A DNA stretch of 64,000 bases from Cyprinodon diabolis (Eukaryota > Chordata > Actinopteri > Cyprinodontiformes > Cyprinodontidae), in NCBI GenBank assembly GCA_030533445.1, contig CM060064.1:40517787-40581786 (forward strand). The letters run 5' to 3'. Shown in pieces: positions 12,826-23,605 of this stretch. The position numbers and the translations under genes were made by a program. Each line of letters opens with the position of its first letter. Positions within the stretch are counted from its first letter, which is position 1. The notes under the pieces were generated by a model. The model saw only the letters and a program-made list of their open reading frames with translations, was not told the DNA's origin and ran no database searches.

Positions 12826-13010
12826 AATCAAATTTCGCGTCCGATCTGGTGGAAAATCGTGTTGGACGAGGTTGTGGCGTTTAGCTTTCATTAAAATTCA
12901 ATGGAGATGTTCACACCCGACACAATTTCCTGAAAGGAGGGTTACGTTGCTCCAACTGATATAGACCCAAGGTCTATTTTAGTCAGACGACGCAGCAATT
13001 CTGTGGTAAT
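12826..13010. repeat. Possible DNA-transposon fragment
   Basis: Wording such as AATCGAATCAAATTTCGCG, GGTGGAAAATCGTG and GAGATGTTCACACCCGACAC resembles the terminal regions of fish DNA elements with TTCACAC-type ends, like the complete element at 40958-41561. No terminal inverted repeat pair was located, so this is tentative. Confidence 0.25.
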
Positions 13011-13215
13011 TTCATGGGTCTGACAGAAAGAGAGGTGCAGTTACAGAGTAAAACACATCCGCTTTCGGGGATGACACGTTTCCCAGTGTCAATCAAAAAC
13101 AATCAATCAAACATTGAAAAACATAATGCTTTAATGCATGATAGGGATTCTGGAGGACAAAAAATGGATAAAGTAATGGTCCTCTTTGAGTCTCACATAA
13201 ACAGCAAGGGAAAGC

Positions 13216-13366
13216 TCAGTTTATCACTCTCCAAAAAAAACTTAAAAAAACTTCATGATGACAAAAAACACATATAGTAAAATAGTGATCGTCTATGAAC
13301 TTAATGAAAAAAAATAAATAAATAAAGAGCTGACAGTGCAGGTAGGCGCAGTTTATCACTCTCCCC
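13216..13366. repeat. Short direct repeat, two 16-bp copies
   Basis: CAGTTTATCACTCTCC occurs at about 13218-13233 and again at about 13349-13364, with A-rich DNA between. It could be a local duplication; nothing else in the interval is recognised. Confidence 0.6.
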
Positions 13367-16300
13367 TCTTTTTGAGAAAAAAGGAAAAACAAAACTTTGA
13401 TCAAATTCATGACTCTCTCTCTAACAATCACCTTCATCTCTCTCAGTCAGCACATAAACTGTCCCACGGTATTTAGCGCTGTGTTTTTCCTCCCTTTAGT
13501 AGCAATTCTCATTATGTTTTTAATATAGGTATATAAACATTCTCTATCTGTTCTGGTTTGTGATGCTGCACAGACTCGTTTACTAGGGCTTTGCTTTATA
13601 GCTGCGTCAGTGCTTTTAAAAAATGTATTTTCAAGTAATTTTCATAATATGTCCAAGTCAAATGTGGGAAATTTTTTTTATTTGTGTTGTACGGAGACAG
13701 AAGTTAGAAAAAATTTAGACAGATCTGCTCTGCCTGCCTTGTCGGAGCCTCTATATACACAGTCAGTGTGACATGGAAAAAAATCGGATATGAGATTAAA
13801 ATGTCACACGCAACTGGTGTGTTCAGGCCTTTACTCTGTGGAGCATGGACTGTGTCAATGGGTCCATGCTGTGATTTTGCTGATGTTTGATGCCATCTTC
13901 TGTGTCCTCTTTTGGGGGGTTGGCAGTCTGTCTGCTGGACGGAAGCAGAATCAGCTGTTTGGTTTTTGTCAGTGAAATAGTTTTTCAAAGGCAATTGACC
14001 ATTGGGGAGTTGCCCATACAATCCACAGGATTTTTGTCCCTTTTTCTTATACCTGTGGCCTTTCCATACATCCACCCCATGCAGTTGTGGTATAGCAAGC
14101 CTATCCCTAAATGATTGGGATTTTCGTTTGAATCATAGAAAGTAAATAAACTAATTAGATAACGTTCTCGATTGGATAAAAAAAAAGCTTGTTCTATTTT
14201 GCCAAAAAAAGCACCTATAATTAAAGCTCTTGTTGATTAGCTCTCAGCTTTAAACCACTCTGAGGGTCTCATTACAGTCCCTTAAACTTGCTGCAATACG
14301 CAACAGTTACTGATTATGACTTTTGAAGTATATAATCTATCCCATTGAGTGTGTCCCTTTTTGATGCAGAATTGCCTTAAAGTCAAAGTGAAATATTTTG
14401 AGCGAAGCAGTTTTTACTGAAAGTCAATGTTTTGTCACTATTGCCGAAATTAACTTGGACTTACTTTCAGAAAGGTTCCTTATAACCAGAGCATGAATTT
14501 GGGTCTTGATATGTATTTAATTACAAATTTTCGCTGAGAGATGTGCTCTGTGTTCAGACTTTCCCAACTTTCTCCCTACACTCAGAGTCTGGTACTGCAA
14601 ATGTGTTTACACTTATTTAAGCCTTTTATTTATTACCAGCACAGTTCCCTGGTACTTATTCAGTTAGCCCACTATTTAAAAACACACTTTCATACACTTT
14701 GACAAATAGGCTCTCACATTATGCACACTTATGGATACTCTGAAGATCACGTTTAACACTTGCACATTTTTTTCCTCACACAAAGCTAAGTAGGGCGCTC
14801 CAAAGTACTTAACGATTAGAGAAACAAAACAGATCTACCTCTCAGCACACTCTCTAATCCTCAGGCATTCAGCTCTGGGACGGCATGAGGGCGTTTAAGG
14901 TTGAGCTCCGCAGCCCAGCAGGTCTTCAGTGACAGACAGAGCTTTCTCTGCAAAACAGCAGACCGCAGGTTGATGTTACCCATACGTGGAAGAGCCACAA
15001 GTAGAGATGAGGGCTGGGATGCTAATCCAGTCATTCTTCTTCCATGAACTGATGTAAAAAAGGGCATTTTTTAGAGAAGAAAGTGAACAGAAAGTGTTTA
15101 AATAGTTTAAAGCATTACAATGAAGAAATAAAAGACTGCCAAATCTGAAGGTGAAGCTGAAGTTACAAATAAAACTGGGGTTGTGCCTCACATAAGTTAA
15201 AGAAACATTTTCTACCACTGCTAATTTATCTATAATATAATATAAAAGAAATGGGCATTCTTAGTTTATTTAGTGCTTTTGAGAATAAAAGGGTTACATT
15301 GTAATAAATAAATCAGAGAATTGAATTGAAGTGTGGACTAAACTGAGCTATTGTAGCACATTGACACGCTATACTGTTCCATCTTGGCTCTGATACACCA
15401 AACAGCTTAATGTTGCTGTTTAGGACGATGAAGATCAAAACTGATCCAAAGTCTTTGTCAGCCTCTCACCAGTTTCACTTCAGATTGTCTTGTATTTAGC
15501 TCAGTCTCTCTTTCCATCAACTCTAAACAGTTTTCTTTAACTGTTTAAAAGTAGAATTCACATAGGATTGTGCCGCCACTACTATGTTTCCCAATGGGGA
15601 TGTGGAAATATCAACATAAAAAAGTTTGCAAAGTAACACTAATTTCAACACACTTCCAGCCATCTTAGCATTGGTTAGACTGCAAGAGGCTATTTACTGA
15701 AATAAGTAGATGGAGACAGTTTGACAAATGAAGGCTTTAATAATCATTGCCAAAAAAAATGAAAGATGAACGAGTGCTCAAGAGTGCGCAATTGATCACA
15801 AAGAGGTAAGAGAAGGAGGACAAGAGCCGGGGCAATGGGAATGCGTGAGTGAAAGGCAGAAATGAAAATGGAGGGAGTAGATGAGTCTCTTGCTTTTGGT
15901 GGGCGGCAGCAGATAAAACTGAGCTCTGGAGGATTAAACTTGTCTTGAGTGTGTTTCAGAGCTGGCGTGGTTGAGGGACAGGCACTCTGCTCCAGGCGGC
16001 TCTGGAAGTTTTCAGCAACATCCAGACGTCTTGTCTGCAGTCTGCCATTAACAGAAACAGAAGCAAACCCACAAAAACAAAACAAAAAAAAAACGCAGGA
16101 AAAAAAAGCAGAAAAACACAAACATTGGCATATGTAAGGCATGTATTCACTTTCTGCTTTCTGCACTCTAGGCAGGTTAAAATCCATAATAAAAGGTATG
16201 ATTTTAATAGCTAAAAGCAAAAAAAATTGAGAGATATTTATGTGTCAGCTAAAAGTAGGGATTTAATAATTTAGTTTCATAATTTTTGAGTTCATTTTTA

Positions 16301-16555
16301 AATGTTGATTTCTCTAAAACTATAAAACAGATTGTTTCAGATGAATAATCAATAGTGTGGAACAACAGTTAACATCGGTCAATATAATAGTGTTAATTAC
16401 CCACTCATATCTTGTTATATGTGGTCAAAAGGCCTCAGCTGAGAACAAAGGTGATTTTAGGGTCAGTGTTCTCATCACTTAAGCAGTCTAATAGTAATTT
16501 CATAGTGCTTCCAACGTATCAGATCTCTGTATTCTTTAATCAGCCAGGCAACACA
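13367..16555. other. Intergenic DNA, no gene seen
   Basis: Unique-looking sequence. GC-richer blocks at 13790-14110, 14860-15070 and 15780-16060 have open frames on both strands (up to 158 codons on the minus strand), but none encodes a recognisable protein. The second holds a TAATCC homeodomain core at 15022-15027 and the third a GATAAA at 15912-15917. They are weak regulatory candidates only. Confidence 0.4.
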
Positions 16556-16557
16556 AG

Positions 16558-16812
16558 TTAGCGGGTCTGTTTCACACCATGACGCTCTCCGCTCCGGCTG
16601 CTTCTCAGGTGTCTGCTGAGAAAGGTGACAGGAGCTGGTGTGAAAAGGCTGATAAGAGCCCGCTTTCCCAGGATGTTCCCATCCAGAGCTTCTCCAGAGC
16701 CAACAACGCTGACAGCACGATGCGTGATGAGCCAACCGACAACATTTCAGCGTCTACAGAGAACAATACGCCTGATGACATGATGAACCAGTTAACTGCC
16801 ATTTTATATGTA
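16558..16812. promoter_or_regulatory. GC-richer block, possible regulatory element or decayed exon
   Basis: A 250-bp block distinctly richer in GC than its flanks. It has an 80-codon plus frame from ATG 16579 and overlapping open minus frames. The hypothetical peptide is hydrophilic, without known motif, and the frame runs on into AT-rich noise. No splice context is convincing. Confidence 0.2.
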
Positions 16813-16919
16813 AAACATTACGTGAGTAAATATGCAACACTTCATTATATAATATGTTTAATTTATAGAAATCACATAATAGTTCACAGTAAGGGAGAAA
16901 AAACACTACAATAAGAAAA

Positions 16920-17150
16920 ACAATATAGAATAGAATAGAATAAAATTGAAAATACCTTTATTGTCCAAAAAGGGGAAAATTGTGGCGTTACAGCAGCAAA
17001 AGATTATAACAAAAGCGGTCACACAAATGTGAACCTTAAAACGTGTATAGAAATAACAGAATATGTGACAAAAAATAGACAAATAAAATACTGTACTGTA
17101 CAGTGTGTTTACAATATAGATACTGTTCAGCTGGAGAGTAAATAATCAAT
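16920..17150 (-). repeat. Retrotransposon 3' tail with (TAGAA)n end
   Basis: Read on the minus strand, a CC.CAATTTTCCCC, then GGACAATAAAGG segment is followed by an imperfect (TTCTA)n tail. That is the same design as the plus-strand fragment at 44465-44540. The distal part (17040-17150) has the plain AT-rich wording of 3' untranslated LINE sequence. The family is not assigned. Confidence 0.5.
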
Positions 17151-17518
17151 ATACTGTTGTGGACATTTTTACAGTAATGGATATATTTTGAATAAAAGGG
17201 AAAGTATATTTTAACTCCATTTGTTAGTCTCATGTCCACTGAAGGTGGTTTTAGAAGAAATTTGGAAAAATATTTTCATGAAAATACATTAAAATCTTAT
17301 TGAATGACAGTCTTAGAATACCTAAAGCAGTTTTGAGCTTTCTATTATTTCCAGTTCATAAAAGTTTTTTGTTTTTTCCCAGAAGAACAAAACAGAGAAT
17401 GCCATTAATAGTGCAAAAGCATGACTTATATATGCAGACATATAAAAGGGTTATCCAAAGCCTGAATTATTATTTTTCTTAAACTTTTATTGACATTAAA
17501 CTGTTACAACTATAGAGC

Positions 17519-17717
17519 AATGGAATTCATTCTCTGTATTTAACCCATCCACTTGAGGAGCAGTGGGCTGCCATTGTGCGGCGCCCAAGGAGCAGTTTGG
17601 GTTTGAGGGTCTTGCTCAGGGAGCCAAGGTGGCACCCCGTGGAAGCGTGTGGGATTTGATCTCAGAACCTCCGACACTCAAGCGCAACGCTTGAACCACC
17701 AGGCCACCACTCCCTAC
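17519..17717 (-). mobile_element. tRNA-derived SINE, nearly full length
   Basis: On the minus strand the element opens with a tRNA-like head: GGAGTGGTGGCCTGGTGG (A-box region), then GGTTCTGAGATCAAATCCC (B-box region). It continues with a body about leading 'gagcaag' and 'cagtggcagccca'-type words and ends at GGGTTAAATACAGAGAATG. The body is shared with plus-strand copies at 20805, 30313 and 62722. SINEs are non-coding and copied by LINE machinery. Confidence 0.7.
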
Positions 17718-19005
17718 CACTTGGATGTTTCCTGCATGTGTTTGAAAGCATTTTGGATACCACAGGATTTTGCTATATACAGAAAGAACATTAAATTTAG
17801 CAAAGAATTGTATAAAAAGTAAAAACAGCAAAAGGTTAAATTACTTATGTAAAGCATTACAAAGGTGTAATTGGGTGTATGACGTCCATCTTTGCATTGC
17901 CTTGTTAATCAGCCCTGTGTTGTTTAGATGTCATTAGTCCAGTCAGGTTGTCATCTGGCAGATGTCTGAGAGCCTCAGGCTCTGCTAGCAGTGACACTAT
18001 ACCTCAGTCTCTGTACTCAGCAATCAGAAATATGGCAAACATAAAACAAATCTGTATTTGATACTTTGTAATATATCAATAAGGACTAATTTAGAAAATT
18101 ATTAACAAAACAATGTAATAATAAACTCTAATATAATTTATTTTACATGTAAAACACATTGTATAAGTTAAATACTCAGAGTTTTTGTCTTTATTTCTAA
18201 TTAATATGACAATTCTCTGCCCTACAGCTGATGGCACAAGAAAAAAGTAAGATGATCTTTCAGTAAACAGTTCTAGTTTTCTTTTGTGCATTTTGACTCA
18301 GAAAAGACTGCTACACATAAGAGCAACTAAACTATATGACCTCTGCAGGTTTTTTCAGTTTCACTGTTTCCATTGAATTGTGGGAGTTCTGTGGGAGTTC
18401 TTCTTCTTTGTTTGCAGTTAAACATGTTTGTCACAGCTGACACAATGTCCTAGTCCTTTCCTGTGGAAGGTCACTTACGAAAAAAAAAGGACACCCCTAA
18501 ATTATTCCCACTAAAATAACAGAAACCACACATAAGCTTAATACATCAGATGGAAGTGATGAGAACTTCTATGCTCATTTTGAAGGAGGTGCAGCCTTCA
18601 AAATGCACCAGTAGGCATCTTTCAGTCTGTCAAAGTAGAACCTGGTGAGACTGAAAGAGCTCCTTGAGCCTTCCAAAGAACATTTTAGCACCTCGTGAGT
18701 TTCGAGGGAATCTAAAGAGTTCCTGTAAGAATTTGTGATCAGATATTCACCGTACAAGAAAAAAAAAAAACAAAGCTAGAAATGTAGGACATGCTCAACA
18801 ACCAAACTGCCCCGGTGTGGCTGTCTGGGGAACTGTTCCCTTAGGGCAGACCATAAATATGCTACAACAAATCTCCAATATCCTTGAAATTTCACCAAGG
18901 GACGTCGAGAAGTCCTGGAAAATAATTAAAACTAAAGCAGAACAGTCCCTTTAACATGGCTGTGACCTAAGTAGACCACTAGAAAGTAGCTGAGAAAAAA
19001 AACAA
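17718..19005. other. Intergenic DNA, nothing firm
   Basis: AT-rich sequence. The part after about 18780 (ATGCTCAACAACC... to 18960) may be further decayed transposon text but I cannot assign it. Confidence 0.4.
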
Positions 19006-19009
19006 GAGT

Positions 19010-19082
19010 CCTGTCCACGGTCAAAGCCCTGATTTTGATCTTGAGATGCTGTGGGATGACTTGTATCAAACCCTGCACTGAG
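19010..19082 (+). pseudogene. Decayed Tc1-like transposase fragment
   Basis: The translation around CAAAGCCCTGATTTTGATC...GAGATGCTGTGGGATGAC reads roughly QSPDFD-LEMLWDDL. This is the conserved '[11 protein letters not shown]' block that carries the catalytic glutamate of Tc1-family transposases. Only about 25 codons are recognisable, with changes. It is an old fragment of a family different from the intact copies in this window. Confidence 0.5.
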
Positions 19083-19085
19083 ATT

Positions 19086-19236
19086 TAACAGGACAAGAAC
19101 AGATATAAGTCCATTATCTGAGGTGCTATGATAAGCTCTAAAACAAGATTGAAACTCTTCAAAAAGATCTTTAAGGTGTAAGTGCCCACAACTATTTTCT
19201 TGATAAATTGTAGATGAGTAACAAGGATAAGATATA
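19086..19236 (-). pseudogene. LINE reverse-transcriptase fragment, downstream half, split by Tc1 copy A
   Basis: Read on the minus strand, the sequence encodes words such as LFEEFQSCFRAYHST, the conserved 'LFEEFQSGFR..HSTETAL' motif of L2-like fish LINE reverse transcriptases. Small indels break the frame. It directly abuts Tc1 copy A; the rest of the same domain continues on the other side at 20485-20790. Confidence 0.65.
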
Positions 19237-20484
19237 CACTATATTGCCAAAAGTATTTGCTCACCTGCCTTGACTCACATATGAGCTTAAGTGACATCCC
19301 GTTCCTAATCCATAGGGTTCAATATGACGTCGGTCCACCCTTTGCAGCTAGAACAGCTTCAACTCTTCTGGGAAGGCTGTCCACAAGGTTTAGGAGTGTG
19401 TTTATGGGAATTTTTGACCATTCTTCCAGAAGCGCATTTGTGAGGTCGCACACTGATGTTGGACGAGAAGGCCTGGCTCTCAGTCTCCGCTCTAATTCAT
19501 CCCAAAGGTGTTCTATCGGGTTGAGGTCAGGACTCTGTGCAGGCCAGTCAAGTTCATCCACACCAGACTCTGTCATCCATGTCTTTATGGACCTTGCTTT
19601 GTGCACTGGTGCACAGTCATGTTGGAAGAGGAAGGGGCCAGCTCCAAACTGTTCCCACAAAGTTGGGAGCATGGAATTGTCCAAAATGTCTTGGTATGCT
19701 GAAGCATTCAGAGTTCCTTTCACTGGAACTAAGGGGCCAAGCCCAGCTCCTGAAAAACAACCCCACACCATAATCCCCCCTCCACCAAACTTTACACTTG
19801 GCACAATGCAGTCAGACAAGTACCGTTCTCCTGGCAACCGCCAAACCCAGACCCGTCCATCAGATTGCCAGATGGAGAAGCGCGATTCGTCACTCCAGAG
19901 AACGCGTCTCCACTGCTCTAGAGTCCAGTGGCGGCGTGCTTTACACCACCGCATCCGACGCTTTGCATTGCACTTGGTTATGTATGGCTTGGATGCAGCT
20001 GCTCGACCATGGAAACCCATTCCATGAAGCTCTCTGCGCACTGTTCTTGAGCTAATCTGAAGGCCACATGAAGTTTGGAGGTCTGTAGTGATTGACTCTG
20101 CAGAAAGTTGGCGACCTCTTCGCACTATGCGCTTCAGCATCCGCTGACCCCGCTCCGTCAGTTTACGTGGCCTACCACTTCGTGGCTGAGTTGCTGTCGT
20201 TCCCAAACACTTCCATTTTCTTATAATACAGCTGACAGTTGACTGTGGAATATTTAGGAGCGAGGAAATTTCACGACTGGATTTGTTGCACAGGTGGCAT
20301 CCTATCACAGTTCCACGCTGGAATTCACTGAGCTCCTGAGAGCGACCCATTCTTTCACAAATGTTTGTAAAAACAGTCTGCATGCCTAGGTGCTTGAATT
20401 TATACACCTGTGGCCATGGAAGTGATTGGAACACCTGATTCCAATAATTTGGATGGGTGAGCAAATACTTTTGGCAATATAGTG
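19237..20484 (-). mobile_element. Complete Tc1-like transposon, copy A (1248 bp)
   Basis: Terminal inverted repeats of 29 bp (19237-19265 and 20456-20484), beginning CACTATATTGCCAAAAG, are perfect. A TA lies on both sides (19235-19236, 20485-20486), the standard Tc1/mariner target duplication. The single gene, on the minus strand, fills most of the element and is intact. The length equals copy B exactly and the encoded protein is identical to B and C, indicating recent movement. It sits inside an older LINE fragment, so it arrived later than that LINE. This copy looks autonomous; activity cannot be judged from sequence. Confidence 0.95.
19319..20350 (-). CDS. Tc1-like DD34E transposase (343 aa), copy A
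   Basis: Cut-and-paste transposase acting in the nucleus on the element's 29-bp ends, inserting at TA. An N-terminal paired-like helix-turn-helix DNA-binding region spans roughly residues 5-110, with an AT-hook-like GRPR at 59-62 linking its two halves. The catalytic domain has D154 (in LWSDESRF), D245 (in QHDCAPVH) and E280 (in SPDLNPIE), 34 residues after D245, which is the DD34E signature of the Tc1 family. A glycine-rich [15 protein letters not shown] box lies at 189-203. No stop or frameshift is present. I chose ATG 20350 (MGRSQEL) because it gives the usual Tc1 length of about 340. The frame is open further upstream, and an in-frame ATG 11 codons before would give 354 aa. Confidence 0.93.
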   Translation of the reverse strand: MGRSQELSEFQRGTVIGCHLCNKSSREISSLLNIPQSTVSCIIRKWKCLGTTATQPRSGRPRKLTERGQRMLKRIVRRGRQLSAESITTDLQTSCGLQISSRTVRRELHGMGFHGRAAASKPYITKCNAKRRMRWCKARRHWTLEQWRRVLWSDESRFSIWQSDGRVWVWRLPGERYLSDCIVPSVKFGGGGIMVWGCFSGAGLGPLVPVKGTLNASAYQDILDNSMLPTLWEQFGAGPFLFQHDCAPVHKARSIKTWMTESGVDELDWPAQSPDLNPIEHLWDELERRLRARPSRPTSVCDLTNALLEEWSKIPINTLLNLVDSLPRRVEAVLAAKGGPTSY

Positions 20485-20790
20485 TAGGTCCATAATTTAC
20501 CAAGTCATCTGGGCCAAGACTGTTTCTTGAGTAGAGCTTTAATAACAGCTACATTAAAAGCCTGGGGTACATATCAATGTAACAGGGATAGATTAATTAC
20601 ATCTATAATGGAGGAAAAAATCAGACGGAAAACTTCCTTAAATAACTTTGCTGCAACAGGATCTAATATAAAATCTGAAATCTTAGATGAAGATAATAGT
20701 TTTGCTAACTCTCCAAGTTCAACTAGATCAAAACATTGCAAACACCATAGTCCTATAGTTAACAATGATGCTCACAATTCTAAGTGCAGT
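20485..20790 (-). pseudogene. LINE reverse-transcriptase fragment, upstream half
   Basis: On the minus strand the translation gives ISDFILDPVAAKLFKEV, then IIDVINLSLLH, and after small indels [16 protein letters not shown] and DDLVNYGP. These match the order 'DPIPT.LLKE', 'ILNMINLSLL', 'VP..FK.A.IKPLLKK', 'DL.NYRPISNLPF' of L2-like LINE reverse transcriptases as I know them. Inactive: frameshifted and cut by Tc1 copy A. The 19086-19236 segment continues the same domain. Confidence 0.65.
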
Positions 20791-20804
20791 CTATCCATGT
20801 TGAG

Positions 20805-21040
20805 GGGAGTGGCGTGGTTAGGGCATTGTGCTTGGGATCCAGAGGTTCTGAGTTAAAGCCCCTCTCCCACAGACTGCCACTCTGGGCCCCTGAGCAAGGC
20901 CCTTAACCCCACACTGCTCCCCGGGCACCACACAGTGGCAGCCCACTGCACCCCAAGGCGATGGGTTAAATGCAGAGAGTGAATTTACGTCACTCCAACT
21001 TACGAGTAAATCGAATGCACTATTATACCCAAACTTCGAC
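20805..21040 (+). mobile_element. tRNA-derived SINE copy
   Basis: Opens with GGGAGTGGCGTGGTTAGGG, a tRNA-like A-box region. GGTTCTGAGTTAAAGCCCC follows at the B-box position. The body (CTGAGCAAGGCCCTTAACC, CAGTGGCAGCCCACTGC) ends in GATGGGTTAAATGCAGAGAG. Same family as 17519-17717 (minus), 30313-30460 and 62722-62881. Confidence 0.7.
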
Positions 21041-21585
21041 ATCGACCAAGTACTATTTTTTACCGTAACAAATATGAAGGTACAACATCATTAGCCACAA
21101 TGCAACCCATAGAGGACATCCCTAAGGCAATGTTTGGCCATATATTGCAGATCTTAACTAATTTAAACCAAAAGTTAGACTTTGCACAATTATATAAACA
21201 TAATAGCCTTCAGGCCTTATTCAGTTTATCTGCAAAAAAAAAATACTTTTGGGTTTAGTTAGTCTTTAAAGGTTAAGGAGGGACTAAGCCCACAAAACGT
21301 GGAGCATTTTTCTGTAGAGAAAAACAGGTTTCTTCAGTAAGACCCTACATTCATTGGCTCTATTGTGCATCTGTGATTTGACATCTTTTACTTTAGACAC
21401 ACTTGGCGGAGGGACAGCAGCCTTTGTGTTATCCACGTGTTGAGCTGTGGTGAAAAGGCAACAGAGAAGAGGCAATGAGCTAAGTGATATTTAGCTCTTT
21501 CCTGCCTCAAACCAACACACACAAACTGAAATAAACCAAAAGCACTCATAAAGCAAAGTCAGTGCAGTAGCTCAAAGCGCTCAAA
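21041..21585. other. Intergenic DNA, nothing recognised
   Basis: AT-rich; no exon or repeat assigned. Confidence 0.5.
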
Positions 21586-21589
21586 CAAT

Positions 21590-21960
21590 CAGCACACACA
21601 CAGGCACGTCGACGCACACACATGGTCCATCAGCCTGGAGTTGACGTTGACAGGCCGCTCTTTTGTCCATCATTCGCCGGCAGACGAGAGCACAAACAAG
21701 ACGAGGGGAGAGGGAGAGATAAAAGCCCTCCCCCCTGCCCATTGTAATCCGATTACAGGCCTGCAAATTTGATTGGCGCCCCGGGAGTGTGCCTTCAGCT
21801 GTCCGTCATTAGCGGCTAGAGAACAGGGGGGTTGGCTCAGGGTGCTGTTAGGGTAGAGGGAGGTGCGTGTGTGTGTGAGAAATAAAGAGAGAAAGAGCAG
21901 GTCTGACACTTTATCTACCGTAGGTTGGCTCAAACACGTCTGCTCTGTCTTCATGTGCCA
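21590..21960. promoter_or_regulatory. Candidate conserved enhancer with a bicoid-type homeodomain palindrome
   Basis: A GC-rich, repeat-free block with no recognisable protein. At 21745-21755 it contains TAATCCGATTA, the palindromic (P3) binding site known for dimers of K50 paired-class homeodomain proteins such as Otx, Gsc and Pitx. About 20 bp further is GGCGCC (21775-21780), a sequence bound by BMP-responsive Smads. Pitx and BMP signalling both act in heart and mesoderm development, so a link with tbx20 33 kb away is conceivable but is inference. Confidence 0.35.
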
Positions 21961-23340
21961 ATATCCAAGATATGCTTACCATTAAAGGCTATTCAAAAAA
22001 GTAAAGCAGGAAAATGCAATTTATTTAATATTTCTCTATTAAGAAGATCCTACTACTGCCAAGTAAAGAAATATCTAAATGGAATGAAAAAGCAACCCAC
22101 ACTTTTGATCTTGGAAGGTTTAATGATTAACATCCTTGTGTAAATTTCAGCTCAGTAGTAGAGAAGAGAGCAAAATAAAAATTTACTAAGAACAATAAAG
22201 GAAGTCTGGTCTTCTCAACCACCGGTGTTTAGACTTTCTTCAAAAAAAAAAAACCCTCCAAATTTGAAAGAAATAATTTTTTGTTACTCTTTCAACAGCA
22301 AAAGAAACCTGATTTTGATAAATAGAGCAAAGCTGTAAAATTTGTAGAAAATAATTGTGGATCCAAAGCCTTTAACAGGTGTCAAGCTTTTGCCTTTATT
22401 ACAATGGTATGGACCAAATATTTGCTCTATGTAGCCAATTGTGTATTCAGCTGCACTTAAAGAGACATTATATAAGTTTTTACTGAAAAATATCTTTAAA
22501 ATAGCCTTTTAATTTCACCCTTATGACTAAAACATTATTTGATGAGCAGACTGACACCACAGTAGTTAAGCGCCTGTGCGTGGATTTAATGGATACTCAG
22601 AAGCGACCGGCATCCAGCTTAATTCAGACATCAATGGCAACTTCTTGTAAGGTATAAAAAGTACATAAACAAACAAAAAACCTTGATGACAAATTGGTAT
22701 TGGACCTGTACATTTTTCACTATTGCAATTTTACCATTTGTGGATGTACCAGGACACTAATATTTCCTCCAAGGCCTTACTTTGGACTCCACTGGTCTAA
22801 AAGGATAAAATGATGCTGAGTCCTCTGTTGGGTTTGAAGCTGTCATTATAAAGTCTATCATGGAAAAACATTTCATAGAAGAAATACATATTTAAAGACA
22901 AAGAGGTTAAGCTTTTAAAAGCCTAAGCTTTTAAAAATAAAATTGATTAAAATCTGTTATTCTGGGTCTGAATTGAAGGCCTTCAATCTTTTATCTTTTA
23001 ACCTTTCAGGTTTCTACAGACTGACCAGAAATGTTGACCCTGTTTGCCTTCTTAAAGAGTCAGCTTCATTAAGAGCTGCTCCCAGCAACCAGCTAACCGT
23101 TTTACTTTGGTAATTTGATTATTAGCAAATTTGTCAGACATTTGTGCCCCCAAACTACAAGCTCAACCTTGTCAGGACCTCTATTCTTTGTCCTTTACCA
23201 TCACTCATGGAGAGACGCCTTCTAACAAAATTGGATTTTAAGACCAAAAGTGTCTTAGTGTAAAATGTAATGTTAACATGCTTTTCGTTTTATTTAGCTA
23301 AATAAGACAAACGACTTTTAAATGATTTGTCCATCACTTT
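21961..23340. other. Intergenic AT-rich DNA, nothing recognised
   Basis: No exon, RNA gene or clear repeat. Confidence 0.5.
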
Positions 23341-23344
23341 GATG

Positions 23345-23605
23345 TATCCATCCATCCATCCCATTTTGCTTTCATTATGTCAGGTCGTGGGGGTAGCAGG
23401 TTCAGTAGGGAGGCCCAGAAGTCCATCTCCCCAGCCACTATTGCGAGCTCCTCTAGGGGAATCCCAAGGCGCTCCAAGGCCAGCTGAGAAGCAAAGTCCC
23501 TCCAGCATGTCCTGGGTCTCCTGCCAGTGGGACGTGCCTGGAAAACCTCCCCAGGGAGGCATCCTAACCAGATGCCCGAGCCACCTCAACTGGCTCCTCT
23601 TAAAG
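23345..23605 (-). pseudogene. LINE ORF2 C-terminal fragment
   Basis: On the minus strand the translation includes RWLGHLVRMPPWGGFPGTS, close to the 'RWFGHLVRMPPGRLP' region that follows the reverse transcriptase in common fish non-LTR elements. The following text, with CWQETQDMLEGL-like spacing, fits the decayed remainder. A short CATC run borders it at 23348. Only the tail is preserved. Confidence 0.6.

Noticed and set aside
13704..14075. 123-codon minus frame
   Set aside because: No recognisable protein, and frames are open on the opposite strand as well.
15744..16220. 158-codon minus frame
   Set aside because: Low-complexity Phe/Cys-rich stretch from T-rich DNA, no known domain, no splice support, and another frame overlaps.
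19257..20027. 256-codon open frame antisense to the Tc1 copy A transposase (and equivalents in B and C)
   Set aside because: It is the complement of a well-supported transposase, has no recognisable motif, and the minus frame starts in the inverted repeat. Repetition in all copies only reflects their identity.
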